The notes: generated by a model from the sequence alone, not told the origin. Shown: positions 32,854 through 43,016, counted from the stretch's first letter. The stretch: 64,000 bases of DNA from Ancylobacter novellus (GCA_003241485.1 QFQD01000031.1:15953-79952), one strand, 5' to 3'. Translations and numbers: made by a program.

Positions 32854-34071
32854 ATGGCCCCCGTGCCGGCAGTCGATGCCGGCCCCGCCGCGCGTTCGCC
32901 GTTCGTGCGTCTCACCGAACTGCTGGCCGGTGTGACGCCCGCCAAACCGCCCCTGAGCCTTGCCGTGGGCGAGCCGCGCCACGCGCCGCCCGCCTTCGTC
33001 GGCGACGTGCTGGCCGCCCACCTCGACGGATTCGGCCGCTATCCCGCGGGCAAGGGCCTGCCGGAATTTCGCCGCGCCGCCGCCGACTGGTTCGCCCGCC
33101 GCTATGCGCTGCCCCGCCCTCTGGATGCCGAGCGCGAGGTGCTGGTGCTGAACGGGTCGCGCGAGGGCCTGTTCTTCGCCGCGTTGATGGCACGCCGGTT
33201 GATGTCGCCGCGCAAGCAGGCCCTGCTGCGCGGAGAGGCCCCTGCGGTCCTGCTTCCCAATCCGTTCTATGCCGCCTATGGCGCCGGCGCCGACGCCGCC
33301 GGCTGTGAGAGCGTCGACCTTCCGCTGACGGGAGGCGGGGATTTCCTGCCCGATCTCGACGCGCTCGACGGCGCCTTGCTCGACCGTGCGGTTGCCATCT
33401 ATTTCGCCTCGCCGGCCAACCCGCAGGGTACCATCGCGCCGCGCGCCTATCTCGAACGCCTCGTCGCCCTCGCCCAGGCGCATGAGGTGATGATCTTCGC
33501 CGACGAATGCTATTCGGAAATCTGGCTCGGCGACGAACCGCCGACCGGCATTCTGGAAGTCGCCGGCCGCGACTACGCCCATGTGGTGGCGTTCAACTCG
33601 CTGTCGAAGCGCTCCAGCCTGCCGGGGCTGCGTTGTGGCTTCTGCGCCGGCGATGCCCGCTTCATGGAAGCCTTCGCCGAGTTCCGCAACGTGGCCGCGC
33701 CGCAGGTGCCCGAGCCGCTGCAGCATGTCGGCATCGCCGCGCTTGGCGACGAGGCGCATGTGATCGCCAGCCGAAACCTCTACCGTGCCAAGTTCGACAT
33801 TGCCGATCGCGTGCTGGCCGGTCATTTCGACTATCGTCGGCCCGATGGCGGCTTCTTTCTCTGGCTGAACGTCGCTGCCGTCGGCGGCGGCGAGGCGGCC
33901 GCGCTCCGGCTCTGGAAGCGCGAAGGGCTGCGCACCGTGCCGGGGGGCTATCTGTGCCGGAGCGCGCCGGACGGCCGCAATCCGGGACAGGACTATCTGC
34001 GCATCGCGCTTGTGCAGGACCTCGCCACCACGGAAGCGGCACTGCCGCGTCTCGTGGCCGGCTTGTCCTGA
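32854..34071 (+). CDS. Class I/II PLP-dependent aminotransferase (DapC-like)
   Basis: 405 residues. The PLP-binding Lys is in FNSLSKRSSLPGLRCGF and the ring-contacting Asp/Tyr in IFADECYSEIW. NPQG and PDGGFFLWL are family positions for cofactor and carboxylate binding. It resembles the succinyldiaminopimelate aminotransferases annotated beside ftsK in related bacteria, which would fit with lysA nearby in lysine synthesis, but the substrate is inferred. A GTG at 32821 is an alternative start. A weak CtrA-like site lies about 100 bases upstream. Confidence 0.85.
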   Translation: MAPVPAVDAGPAARSPFVRLTELLAGVTPAKPPLSLAVGEPRHAPPAFVGDVLAAHLDGFGRYPAGKGLPEFRRAAADWFARRYALPRPLDAEREVLVLNGSREGLFFAALMARRLMSPRKQALLRGEAPAVLLPNPFYAAYGAGADAAGCESVDLPLTGGGDFLPDLDALDGALLDRAVAIYFASPANPQGTIAPRAYLERLVALAQAHEVMIFADECYSEIWLGDEPPTGILEVAGRDYAHVVAFNSLSKRSSLPGLRCGFCAGDARFMEAFAEFRNVAAPQVPEPLQHVGIAALGDEAHVIASRNLYRAKFDIADRVLAGHFDYRRPDGGFFLWLNVAAVGGGEAAALRLWKREGLRTVPGGYLCRSAPDGRNPGQDYLRIALVQDLATTEAALPRLVAGLS

Positions 34072-34090
34072 CATTTCGGGGCAGGGGACC

Positions 34091-36733
34091 ATGGGTCGGC
34101 AGTCACAGACCACGATGCGGGCGCCGCGCCTGGCGGCCGATCCGATGCGCGAGCCACCACGCGCCGCACGTAACGCCGCGCCGACCGCCGGTGAAAAGCG
34201 GGCGGGCGGCAATGCGGGGCGGGCCCCCGCCAAGCGCCGGCGGACCGGCGGCCTGCTTCCGGAGGAACTCAAAGGTGCGCTGGGGCGCCGGGCCGAGGAG
34301 GCCATCGGTCTCGGTGTGCTCGCGCTCACCGGGCTGATGCTGGTCGCGCTGGCGAGCTGGTCGGCCAATGATCCCAGCCTGAGCCGCTCCAGCGCCGCCG
34401 CGCCCTCGAACTGGCTCGGCGTGCCGGGCGCCGCGATCGCCGATCTTTTGATGCAGCTGTTCGGCATCGCCGCGCTCGCGGTGGTGCTGCCCATCGGCGT
34501 CTGGGGCTGGCTGACGCTGACCCATCGCCGGCCGCGGCGCGTGCGGGCGAGGCTGATTGCGGGCGTTGCCGGCGTGGTGTTCACGGCCGGGCTTGCCGCC
34601 TGCCTGCCGAGTTTCGGCAACTGGCCGCTGCCTGTCGGTCTGGGCGGCGTGCTTGGCGAGGGCGTGCTTGCGGTGCCGGATGCGCTGCGCTCGACCTGGC
34701 TCGGCTCCTTCGACTACGCGGTGGTTGGCGCGCTGTGCCTGTTCGGCGCGGTGCTGACGCTGCCGATTGCGCTCGGCATGGGCCTGAAGAGCAGCGCGCC
34801 CGACGAACCGGATATCGCGGGCGGCGATGTCGACGACGATGAGCCCGGCCGCGTCGCCTACATCATGGGCATGCTCACGCACGGCTTCTTCTCGTTGCGG
34901 GCGCGCTTCGCCTCGGGCGCGCCGCGCCGTGTGCGCTCGATGCGTCCCCGCCCGGGTCTTGCGGCCCGGCTGCGCGGCCTGCTGCGGGGCGAGGAAGACG
35001 ACGAAGAGCTCGATCGTTCGGGCCGCATGGAGCCGAATTTCGGCGGCCGCGACGAGGACATAGATTTCGACGCTGCGGGCTTTGCCAGCGACGACGCGCC
35101 TTTCGAGGAGCCGGAGGCGACGCCCGCGCCGCTGCCGGTGCGGGAAGGCCGCCGCCCGCCGCTGCGCTCGATCAAGGGCGGGCGGGCCGCGCTGGAAGAG
35201 CAGCGCCGGCGCTACATGTTGCCCAGCCTCGACCTGCTCTCGCCGCCGCCGCCGCGCACCGGCCCGGCGCTGCCGAAGGACGCGCTCGATCAGAATGCGC
35301 GCGATCTCGAAGGCGTGCTGGACGATTTCGGCGTGCGCGGGGCCATCGTCAATGCCCGCCCCGGCCCGGTGGTCACTCTGTATGAGCTGGAGCCGGCGCC
35401 CGGTATCAAGTCCAGCCGCGTGATCGGCCTTGCCGACGACATTGCCCGCTCGATGAGCGCCATCTCGGCGCGCGTCGCGGTGATTCCGGGCAAGAACGCC
35501 ATCGGCATCGAACTGCCCAACCCCAAGCGGGACAAGGTGCTGCTGCGCGAGATTCTCGCGGCCAAGGATTTTGGTGAGGCGGCGCACAAGCTCGCCATCG
35601 CGCTCGGCAAGACGATCGGCGGCGAGCCGGTGATCGTCGATCTCGCCCGCATGCCGCACCTCCTGGTCGCCGGCACCACCGGCTCGGGCAAGTCGGTCGC
35701 CATCAACACCATGATCCTATCGCTGCTCTACCGGCACAAGCCGGAGCAGTGCCGGCTGATCATGATCGACCCGAAAATGCTGGAACTCTCCGTCTATGAC
35801 GGCATCCCGCATCTCCTCAGCCCCGTCGTCACCGACCCGAAGAAGGCGGTGGTCGCCCTCAAATGGGCGGTGCGCGAGATGGAGGGGCGCTACAAGAAGA
35901 TGTCGAAGGTCGGCGTGCGCAACATTGACGGCTTCAATGCGCGCGTGGCGGAAGCGATCGCCAAGGGCGAGCAGATCGTGCGCACCGTGCAGACAGGCTT
36001 CGACAAGGAGACGGGCGAGGCCATCTACGAGCGCGAGGAGATGGATCTCTCGCCCATCCCCTACATCGTCATCGTTGTCGACGAGATGGCCGACCTGATG
36101 ATGGTCGCCGGCAAGGACATCGAAGGCGCCATCCAGCGCCTCGCGCAGATGGCCCGCGCCGCCGGCATCCACCTCATCATGGCGACGCAGCGCCCCTCCG
36201 TCGACGTCATCACCGGCACCATCAAGGCGAACTTCCCCACCCGGATTTCCTTCCAGGTGACGTCGAAGATCGACAGCCGCACCATTCTCGGCGAGATGGG
36301 TGCCGAGCAGCTGCTGGGCCAGGGCGACATGCTCTACATGGCCGGCGGCGGGCGTATCTCGCGCGTCCATGGCCCCTTCGTCTCCGACCAGGAGGTCGAG
36401 CGCGTCGTCGAGCATCTCAAGTCGCAGGGCGCGCCCGCCTATCTCGACGAGGTCACGGCCGATCTCGATGGCGAGGGCGAGGATGGCGCGGTCTTCGACA
36501 AGAGCGCCATGGGCGGCGGCGAAGAGGGCGGCGATCTCTATTCGCAGGCCGTGGCGGTGGTGATGCGCGACAAGAAGTGCTCCACCTCCTACATCCAGCG
36601 CCGGCTGCAGATCGGCTATAACCGCGCCGCCTCGCTGGTCGAGCGCATGGAGAAGGAAGGGCTCGTCGGGCCGGCCAACCATGCCGGCAAGCGCGAGATC
36701 CTGACCGAGACCGACGACGGCGAGAACTACTGA
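34091..36733 (+). CDS. ftsK: DNA translocase FtsK
   Basis: 880 residues. The N-terminus has a basic lead then about four membrane helices (roughly residues 65-230) that anchor it at the septum. A charged linker precedes the RecA-like motor: Walker A GTTGSGKS near residue 530, Walker B VVDEMAD near 660 and the following QRPSVDVITGTIKANFPTR. The C-terminal gamma domain (about 810-875, CSTSYIQRRLQIGYNRAASL) reads the KOPS sequences. It segregates chromosome ends during division. AGGGGACC precedes the ATG. Confidence 0.97.
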   Translation: MGRQSQTTMRAPRLAADPMREPPRAARNAAPTAGEKRAGGNAGRAPAKRRRTGGLLPEELKGALGRRAEEAIGLGVLALTGLMLVALASWSANDPSLSRSSAAAPSNWLGVPGAAIADLLMQLFGIAALAVVLPIGVWGWLTLTHRRPRRVRARLIAGVAGVVFTAGLAACLPSFGNWPLPVGLGGVLGEGVLAVPDALRSTWLGSFDYAVVGALCLFGAVLTLPIALGMGLKSSAPDEPDIAGGDVDDDEPGRVAYIMGMLTHGFFSLRARFASGAPRRVRSMRPRPGLAARLRGLLRGEEDDEELDRSGRMEPNFGGRDEDIDFDAAGFASDDAPFEEPEATPAPLPVREGRRPPLRSIKGGRAALEEQRRRYMLPSLDLLSPPPPRTGPALPKDALDQNARDLEGVLDDFGVRGAIVNARPGPVVTLYELEPAPGIKSSRVIGLADDIARSMSAISARVAVIPGKNAIGIELPNPKRDKVLLREILAAKDFGEAAHKLAIALGKTIGGEPVIVDLARMPHLLVAGTTGSGKSVAINTMILSLLYRHKPEQCRLIMIDPKMLELSVYDGIPHLLSPVVTDPKKAVVALKWAVREMEGRYKKMSKVGVRNIDGFNARVAEAIAKGEQIVRTVQTGFDKETGEAIYEREEMDLSPIPYIVIVVDEMADLMMVAGKDIEGAIQRLAQMARAAGIHLIMATQRPSVDVITGTIKANFPTRISFQVTSKIDSRTILGEMGAEQLLGQGDMLYMAGGGRISRVHGPFVSDQEVERVVEHLKSQGAPAYLDEVTADLDGEGEDGAVFDKSAMGGGEEGGDLYSQAVAVVMRDKKCSTSYIQRRLQIGYNRAASLVERMEKEGLVGPANHAGKREILTETDDGENY

Positions 36734-36870
36734 GGTGACGTCGCGTTCACGCGGTTGCGCGCGGGTGCGACACAGGATCGCCACAGCGTCGCGTTAGCTG
36801 CGATGATCGACGCCGAAATTCGCCCAGGGCGCTTCTGTCCGCTGCCCGACGCCGTGCCACGAGAGGCTTC

Positions 36871-37587
36871 ATGCGCCATCAGATTGCCACCCGCGCCGCT
36901 TCCCTCGCTTTCGCCGCGCTCTGCACTGTCGCAGTGACGGCGAGCGCCTACGCGCAGGTGCCGGCCCCGCCATTTGCCCCGCCCAAGAAGCCCGCTGCCG
37001 CGGCGTCGTCGGGGGCCGCCGACCCGAATATTCAGGTCGCCGCCGCGTCCGGCCAGCGCGCGGCCGCCGCCACGGTCCAGCGCATCAATGACTACTTCAA
37101 CAGCTTCAAGGCGATGACCGGCAATTTCGTGCAGGTCGATCCGGATGGCACACGGCGCGAGGGCGATTTCTACCTGCTCAAGCCCGGCCGCGTGCTGTTC
37201 GAATACGCCCCGCCGAGCCCGATCGAGCTGGTCGCCGACGGCCGCTCCGTCGCGGTGCGCGACAAGCGGCTGAAAACGCAGGACATCACCCCGCTTTCCG
37301 CGACGCCGCTGCGCTTCCTGCTGTCGGAGAACATGGACCTTGCCCGCAATGCCAATGTGACCGGCGTCTATCAGGACGACGTCTTCGCCACGGTGGTGAT
37401 CGAGGAAAAGCAGGCCATGGTCGGCACCTATCGGCTGATGATCATGTTCGACGCCAAGACGATGCAGCTGAAGCAGTGGACCGTCACCGACCCGCAGGGC
37501 TACGACACCACGGTCGCGCTCTCCAACCTGAACACCAGCGAGCGCCCCGACCCGATGCTGCGCGGAAATCCGCGACGGGAAATATGA
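36871..37587 (+). CDS. lolA: Outer-membrane lipoprotein carrier LolA-family protein
   Basis: 238 residues. A signal peptide ends near SAYAQ and is followed by a Pro/Ala-rich linker of about 40 residues. The LolA fold follows: INDYFNSFKAMTGNFVQVDP, then GDFYLLKPGRVLFEYAPPS. LolA shuttles lipoproteins across the periplasm to LolB. Its place between ftsK and the exonuclease III gene is common in Hyphomicrobiales. The linker between signal and domain is longer than in E. coli. Confidence 0.88.
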   Translation: MRHQIATRAASLAFAALCTVAVTASAYAQVPAPPFAPPKKPAAAASSGAADPNIQVAAASGQRAAAATVQRINDYFNSFKAMTGNFVQVDPDGTRREGDFYLLKPGRVLFEYAPPSPIELVADGRSVAVRDKRLKTQDITPLSATPLRFLLSENMDLARNANVTGVYQDDVFATVVIEEKQAMVGTYRLMIMFDAKTMQLKQWTVTDPQGYDTTVALSNLNTSERPDPMLRGNPRREI

Positions 37588-37676
37588 GGCGACGCAGAGC
37601 GTTCACCTCGGCCACGACATGCTCTAGGGTCGCGGGCGAATCCTCAGACGTCCTTCCAGCACAGGTTTCCCCGCCC

Positions 37677-38469
37677 TTGCCGCTGACCATCGCCACCTGG
37701 AACATCAACTCGGTGCGCCTGCGCATCGAGCTCGTCGGAAAGCTCGCGGCCGAACTCCAGCCCGACGTCATCTGCCCGCTTTCCGCTGAAGGACGCGGCC
37801 AAATTCGGCTATCCCCATGCCGCGATCCACGGCCAGAAGGGCTATCACGGCGTCGCCATCCTCTCGAAGCGGCCCTTCGAGGCGGTGAGCCGGCAGGGCT
37901 TCTGCGACATGGGCGATGCGCGCCACATCTCCGTCGTGCTCGGTCGCGAGGCGGGGCTCGCGGCGCCGCTGACCATCCACAATTTCTACATTCCGGCCGG
38001 CGGCGACATTCCCGACCCGGCGGTGAACGAGAAGTTCCGGCACAAGCTCGCCTTCCTCGACGAGGCGACGGCGTGGGAGCATCTGCACCCGCAGGACCCG
38101 GCGGCGCGCTCGGTGCTGGTCGGCGATCTCAACATCGCCCCGCTGGAGGCCGATGTGTGGAGCCACAAGCAGCTGCTCGATGTGGTCAGCCACACGCCGG
38201 TCGAGGTGGAGCGGCTCGCCCGCCTGCAGGCGGCGGGACGCTGGGTCGACGTGATGCGAAATTTCATTCCGCCGGACGAGAAGCTCTACACGTGGTGGAG
38301 CTACCGCGCGGCCGACTGGGAAGCGTCCAATCGCGGCCGCCGGCTGGACCATGTCTGGGCAACGCCGGCGCTGGCGCCGACGGCGCGGGCCATGACCGTG
38401 CTGCGCGAGGCGCGTGGCTGGGAGCGCCCTTCCGACCACGTTCCGGTGGCCGTAACGTTCGACGCGTAA
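37677..38469 (+). pseudogene. xth: Exodeoxyribonuclease III, frameshifted by a small internal deletion
   Basis: The first frame reads LTIATWNINSVRLRIELVGK and on to QPDVIC. The rest continues in another frame as FPLKDAAKFGYPHAAIHGQK and GYHGVAILSKRPFEAVSRQG, then the full C-terminal part with VLVGDLNIAPLEADVW and SDHVPVAVTF. Between them, E. coli ExoIII has ten residues including the metal-binding Glu of LQETK. Only four bases remain here, so about 26 bases are missing. Loss of that Glu would inactivate the enzyme even without the frameshift. It is otherwise well conserved, which argues for a recent event or a sequence error. The start is a TTG and is uncertain. Confidence 0.85.
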
Positions 38470-38551
38470 CATATTGGCCGGCACTCGCGTTTCGCCGCCC
38501 GCCGTTATAAGTATGCGCATGCATCCTGTTGCCGCAGCCGAGGAACGCTCC

Positions 38552-38764
38552 TTGTCCCGCCGAAACCTCACCCGCTCGTCCCGAAACCTTGCCGTCGCAC
38601 TGGTGCTCGGCAGTGCGTTGACGCTCGCGGGGTGCGGCGTCAAAGGCCCGCTGGAGCCGCCGCCGAATTCGCCGATGGGGCAACCCGGCCCGGATGGCAA
38701 GAAACCGAAGGACACCGGCCCGATCCGGCCGAAGACGCCCTTCATCCTCGACGGTCTGCTCTGA
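38552..38764 (+). CDS. LptM/YifL-like small lipoprotein
   Basis: 70 residues. The signal peptide ends in the lipobox LTLAGC, so the mature protein begins CGVKGPLEPPPNSP, the family hallmark. LptM helps assemble the LPS translocon LptD/LptE in E. coli. The same small lipoprotein is found beside lysA or dapF in many proteobacteria, as here, 71 bases before lysA. The TTG start is chosen because AGGAA lies at ideal spacing and gives a basic N-region; ATGs at 38513 and 38519 would add 11-13 residues. Confidence 0.8.
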   Translation: MSRRNLTRSSRNLAVALVLGSALTLAGCGVKGPLEPPPNSPMGQPGPDGKKPKDTGPIRPKTPFILDGLL

Positions 38765-38835
38765 GCGGCGCGCTGCGCCCGGACTGACGCGGCGCGGCCT
38801 TCGCCCGAGGGCTTGCGCCAGAAAAGGCATGCGCC

Positions 38836-40104
38836 ATGCATCATTTCGCCTATCGCGACGGCATCCTCCACGCGGAGGACGTCAGCGTCGCCGACATCGC
38901 CCGTGAGGTCGGCACGCCGTTCTACGCTTATTCGACCGCGACGCTGGAGCGGCACCATCGCGTGTTCACCGAAGCCTTCGAGGGCATGAACACGACGCTG
39001 TGCTACGCGGTGAAGGCCAATTCCAACCAGGCGGTGATCCGCACCTTCGCCAAGCTCGGCGCCGGCGCGGACATCGTCTCGGGCGGGGAGCTGAAGCGCG
39101 CTCTGGCGGCCGGGGTCGAGCCCCACAAGATCGTGTTCTCCGGCGTGGGCAAGACGCGCGAGGAAATGGCCGCCGCGCTCGATGCCGGCATTGGCTGCTT
39201 CAACGTGGAGAGCGAGCCGGAACTGCTGACGCTGTCCGAAGTGGCGGTGAGCCACGGCGTCGCCGCGCCGGTCTCGATCCGCGTCAATCCGGATGTCGAC
39301 GCCAAGACCCACCACAAGATCTCCACCGGCAAGTCGGAGAACAAGTTCGGCATTCCGGTTTCGCGGGCGCGCGAGGTCTATAAGTACGCCGCCTCGCTGC
39401 CGGGCATCCGCATCACCGGCGTCGACATGCATATCGGCAGCCAGATCACCGATCTCGGCCCGTTCGACAATGCGACCGCACTGCTGGTCGATCTCGCCCG
39501 CGACCTGCTCGCGGATGGCCACAAGCTGACCCATCTCGATCTCGGCGGCGGTCTCGGCGTTCCCTATGTCGCCGGCGAGCCCGAGCCGCCGCTGCCCTCG
39601 GCCTATGCGGCGCTGGTGAAGCGGCACACGCATAATCTCGGCCTTGGCCTGATGTTCGAGATCGGCCGCATGCTGGTCGCCAATGCCGGCATCCTCGTCA
39701 CCCGCGTGCTCTATGTGAAGGAAGGCGAGGGCAAGAGCTTCGTCATCGTCGATGCGGCAATGAACGACCTCATCCGTCCGACGCTTTATGACGCTCATCA
39801 CGAAATTTTGCCCGTGCGCCAGCCGGTATCCGGGCAGCAGCAGATGCTGGCGGATGTGGTCGGGCCGGTGTGCGAATCGGGCGATTTCCTGGCGCTTGGC
39901 CGGCATTTGCCCACGCTGCGCGCGGGCGATCTGGTCGCGGTGATGACGGCGGGCGCTTATGGCGCGGTGCAGGCCTCGACCTACAATACCCGCCCGCTGA
40001 TCCCGGAAGTGCTAGTGAAGGGCGGGGAATTTGCGCTGGTGCGCCCCCGCGTCGATGCCGATGCGCTGATCGCGCTCGACCGGGTTCCCGGCTGGCTGGA
40101 CTGA
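38836..40104 (+). CDS. lysA: Diaminopimelate decarboxylase
   Basis: 422 residues. Catalyses the last step of lysine synthesis. The PLP Lys is in LCYAVKANSNQAVI, the HIGSQI loop and GGGLGVPY follow, and the second active-site part GPVCESGDFLA supplies the Cys from the partner subunit. Length and motif order are normal for alanine-racemase-fold decarboxylases. It forms a pair with the upstream lipoprotein gene. Confidence 0.97.
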   Translation: MHHFAYRDGILHAEDVSVADIAREVGTPFYAYSTATLERHHRVFTEAFEGMNTTLCYAVKANSNQAVIRTFAKLGAGADIVSGGELKRALAAGVEPHKIVFSGVGKTREEMAAALDAGIGCFNVESEPELLTLSEVAVSHGVAAPVSIRVNPDVDAKTHHKISTGKSENKFGIPVSRAREVYKYAASLPGIRITGVDMHIGSQITDLGPFDNATALLVDLARDLLADGHKLTHLDLGGGLGVPYVAGEPEPPLPSAYAALVKRHTHNLGLGLMFEIGRMLVANAGILVTRVLYVKEGEGKSFVIVDAAMNDLIRPTLYDAHHEILPVRQPVSGQQQMLADVVGPVCESGDFLALGRHLPTLRAGDLVAVMTAGAYGAVQASTYNTRPLIPEVLVKGGEFALVRPRVDADALIALDRVPGWLD

Positions 40105-40277
40105 GACGCGGCCATCGACCACCGCCTTGTTTGCTCCTTTCCCGCATCACAATGTGATGATGGATTGGGCGCGCCTCTTCCGGCGGCAGGGGTAGCGCTG
40201 AGGGCGCGCCGTGTTAAGTTGACGTTGGGGCGATTGGTGGGGCTGATCCAGGCGCGATCCGTCGGAGGCTTGAACGC

Positions 40278-43016
40278 GTGACGGCGACACCCGAAGGCAA
40301 CCAGCACGGAACGGGCGATACACGCCCGGCGACCGACTCGAACGCCACTGGTCTCAATCAGGCGGAGCGCCGCATGCTCGCGGCCCAGCAGCGGGCATGG
40401 GCCGCGCTGATGTGGGAACGTGCCTGGCCGGCTATGGCCGCGGTGGGCGCCGCGGTCGGCCTCTTCCTCATCGTGTCCTGGCTCGGCCTCTGGCTCGCGC
40501 TGCCGCCCTATGGCCGCATCATCGGCCTCGTGCTGTTCCTCGGTCTGCTCCTCGTCGCACTGCTGCCGGCGCTGCGCATCCGCACGCCCTCGCCCAGCGA
40601 GACGCTGTCGCGCCTCGACAGCCAGAGCCGGCTTCCCCACCGGCCCGTCACCGCGCTCGCCGACCATCTGGCCAGCCGTCCCGACGATCCTGTCGGCGCC
40701 GCGCTGTGGCGCGCGCATCTGGCGCGCGCGGCCGCGCAGATCGGACAGCTGAGGGCCGGGCTTCCCTCGCCACGCCTTGCCGCGATCGACCGCAAGGCGT
40801 TGCGGGCGCTGGTTCTGCTCGGCGTCATCGCCACCTTTTTCATGGTGCCCGGCGATCATCTGCGCCGCGTGAGCGCGGCCTTCGACTGGCAGGCCCTCAC
40901 CACGCCCGCCCCCTATCGTGTCGATGCCTGGGTCACGCCGCCTGGCTACACCTCGCGCCCGCCGGTCATGCTGCCGGGTCTGCGCTCGCAGGAAACGGCG
41001 CAAGGCGATGCGGTCCAGCCGGCTGGAGCGGCAGACGCACCCGGCTACGATGCCGCCGCTCTCACCGTGCCGGTGGGCAGCGAACTCGTGGTGCGCATCA
41101 CCGGGCTGGCCGATGCGAAGCTGATGCTCGACGGCGGCGTCGCCGCGGTCGAGGAGGAGAAGAAGCAAGACGCTCCCGCGGCAGCCGCGCCGGCGCCGGC
41201 GGCTCCTGCCGGGCGCGAGAAGGCGGCCGGGGAGGAGCGCCGCTATGTCATCGGCGCCGACGGTTCCGCCCGCATCGAGGCTCCCGATGGACGCAGCGTC
41301 GCCTGGCACTTCCGCGCCCAGCCGGATGCGCCGCCCACCATCGAGCTGACCAAGGACCCGCAGGCGTCCGGCCGCACGGCGCTGGCGCTGAGCTACAAGG
41401 CCGAAGACGATTACGGTGTCCTCAGCGCGGAGGCCACCTTTGCCGCCGTGCCGCCGCAGCCGCCGCTCTTCGCGCTGAAGAACGCCCTGCCCAGGCCTCC
41501 GGCGCGGCCGCTGGTCGAGGCGCCGAACTTCGCCCTGCCGCTGTCGGGCGGTCGCGGCAAGGTCGCGACCGGGCAGACCACCAAGGATCTGACCGAGAGC
41601 CCCTGGGCCGGCACCCGCGTGACCATGACGCTGGTGGCGCGCGATGAGGCCGGGCAGACCGGCTCTTCGCGGCCGCGCAGCTTCGTGCTTCCGGCACGGC
41701 AATTCTCCAACCCGCTGGCCCGTGCGCTGATCGAGCAGCGCCGGCTGCTTGCGCTCGACGCCAATGAGCGCGGGCAGGTGGAGGCCGCGCTCGACGCGCT
41801 CGCCATCGCGCCGGAGAAGTTCACGCCCAATCCCTCCCATTACATGGGCCTGCGCAGCGCCTATTGGCGGCTGGCCAATGCCCGTAGCGACGAGGATCTG
41901 CGCGGCGTCGTCGACTATCTCTGGGATATCGCCATCCGCATCGAGGACGGCGACATGTCCGATGTCGAGAAGCGGCTGCGTGACGCCCAGCAGGCGTTGC
42001 AGAACGCGCTCGAGAACGGCGCCAGCGACGAGGAGATCAAGCGTCTGGCGCAGGAACTGCGCGACGCGATGCAGGACTTCATGAAGGCACTGGCCGAACA
42101 GGCCCAGCGCAATGGCCAGCAGGCCGACAGCAACCAGCCGAACGACCCGAACACCCGCTTCGTGCGTCCGCAGGACCTGCAGAAGATGCTCGACCGCATC
42201 GAGGACATGGCCCGCAACGGCGCGCGCGACGCGGCAAAGCAGATGTTGAGCGAACTGCAGAATATGCTGAACGGCCTGCAGGCCGGCCGCCAACAGCAGC
42301 GCCGGCAGGGGCAGGGCCAGAGCCAGATGTCGCAGGCGATGGACCAGCTCGGCGACATGATCCGCCGCCAGCAGCAGCTGCGCGACCGCACCTTCCGCGA
42401 AGGCCGCAACGGCCAGGATCAGCAGGAGCAGGCCTTCAACGACCTGAAGCAGAATCAGGAGAAGCTGCGCGAACAGCTCAAGCAGTTGCGCGACAAGATG
42501 CAGCAGGCCATGCGCGGCCAGCAGGGACAGCAAGGCCAGCCGGGCCAGCAAGGCCAACAGGGGCAGGGCGAGGAAGGCCAGCAGGGTCAGAACGGACAGC
42601 AGGGGCAGGGCGGCACGCCGGGCGAGAGCGGCATGGGTCAGGCCGAGCAGGCCATGCGCGAAGCCGAGCAGGCACTCGGCCAGGGCGACGGTACCGGTGC
42701 GGTCGACGCCCAGAGCGAGGCGCTGCAGGCGCTGCGCAAGGGCGCCCAGCAGATGGCCGAGGCGATGCAGCAGCAGGAAGGCGAGCAGGGCGAGGGTCCC
42801 GGCGGTCCCTCCGGCGAGACCGCCGAACGCAACGATCCACTCGGCCGACCGCTGCGCTCACGCGACTATGGCGACGACGCCACCGTGAAAGTGCCCGACG
42901 AGATGGACATGCAGCGCGCCCGCCGCGTGCTGGAAGAGCTGCGCCGTCGTCTGGGCGAGCCGGACCGTCCCCGCCTCGAGCTCGACTATCTCGAGCGCCT
43001 GCTGCGCGACTTCTGA
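40278..43016 (+). CDS. TIGR02302 (DUF4175) membrane protein with Gln-rich tail
   Basis: 912 residues. Three hydrophobic segments near the start (about 50-75, 80-105 and 175-190), then a large beta-rich region, a coiled-coil section, and a Gln/Gly-rich stretch (about 650-850) full of QGQQGQ-type runs. The end is basic and helical (DMQRARRVLEELRRRLGE). This family is restricted to alphaproteobacteria and its function is unknown. The start is a GTG with GGAGG at nine-base spacing. It may extend into the periplasm and act in the envelope, but this is inference from layout only. Confidence 0.85.
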   Translation: MTATPEGNQHGTGDTRPATDSNATGLNQAERRMLAAQQRAWAALMWERAWPAMAAVGAAVGLFLIVSWLGLWLALPPYGRIIGLVLFLGLLLVALLPALRIRTPSPSETLSRLDSQSRLPHRPVTALADHLASRPDDPVGAALWRAHLARAAAQIGQLRAGLPSPRLAAIDRKALRALVLLGVIATFFMVPGDHLRRVSAAFDWQALTTPAPYRVDAWVTPPGYTSRPPVMLPGLRSQETAQGDAVQPAGAADAPGYDAAALTVPVGSELVVRITGLADAKLMLDGGVAAVEEEKKQDAPAAAAPAPAAPAGREKAAGEERRYVIGADGSARIEAPDGRSVAWHFRAQPDAPPTIELTKDPQASGRTALALSYKAEDDYGVLSAEATFAAVPPQPPLFALKNALPRPPARPLVEAPNFALPLSGGRGKVATGQTTKDLTESPWAGTRVTMTLVARDEAGQTGSSRPRSFVLPARQFSNPLARALIEQRRLLALDANERGQVEAALDALAIAPEKFTPNPSHYMGLRSAYWRLANARSDEDLRGVVDYLWDIAIRIEDGDMSDVEKRLRDAQQALQNALENGASDEEIKRLAQELRDAMQDFMKALAEQAQRNGQQADSNQPNDPNTRFVRPQDLQKMLDRIEDMARNGARDAAKQMLSELQNMLNGLQAGRQQQRRQGQGQSQMSQAMDQLGDMIRRQQQLRDRTFREGRNGQDQQEQAFNDLKQNQEKLREQLKQLRDKMQQAMRGQQGQQGQPGQQGQQGQGEEGQQGQNGQQGQGGTPGESGMGQAEQAMREAEQALGQGDGTGAVDAQSEALQALRKGAQQMAEAMQQQEGEQGEGPGGPSGETAERNDPLGRPLRSRDYGDDATVKVPDEMDMQRARRVLEELRRRLGEPDRPRLELDYLERLLRDF

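Noticed and set aside
39981..42557. 858-codon minus-strand frame
   Set aside because: It is antisense to lysA and the TIGR02302 gene, whose plus-strand products are recognisable; the Leu-rich start only mirrors the Gln-rich repeat.
42500..42620. Possible short tandem repeat or CRISPR-like pattern
   Set aside because: The repetition comes from Gln/Gly codons in the TIGR02302 tail, is imperfect, and has no spacer structure.
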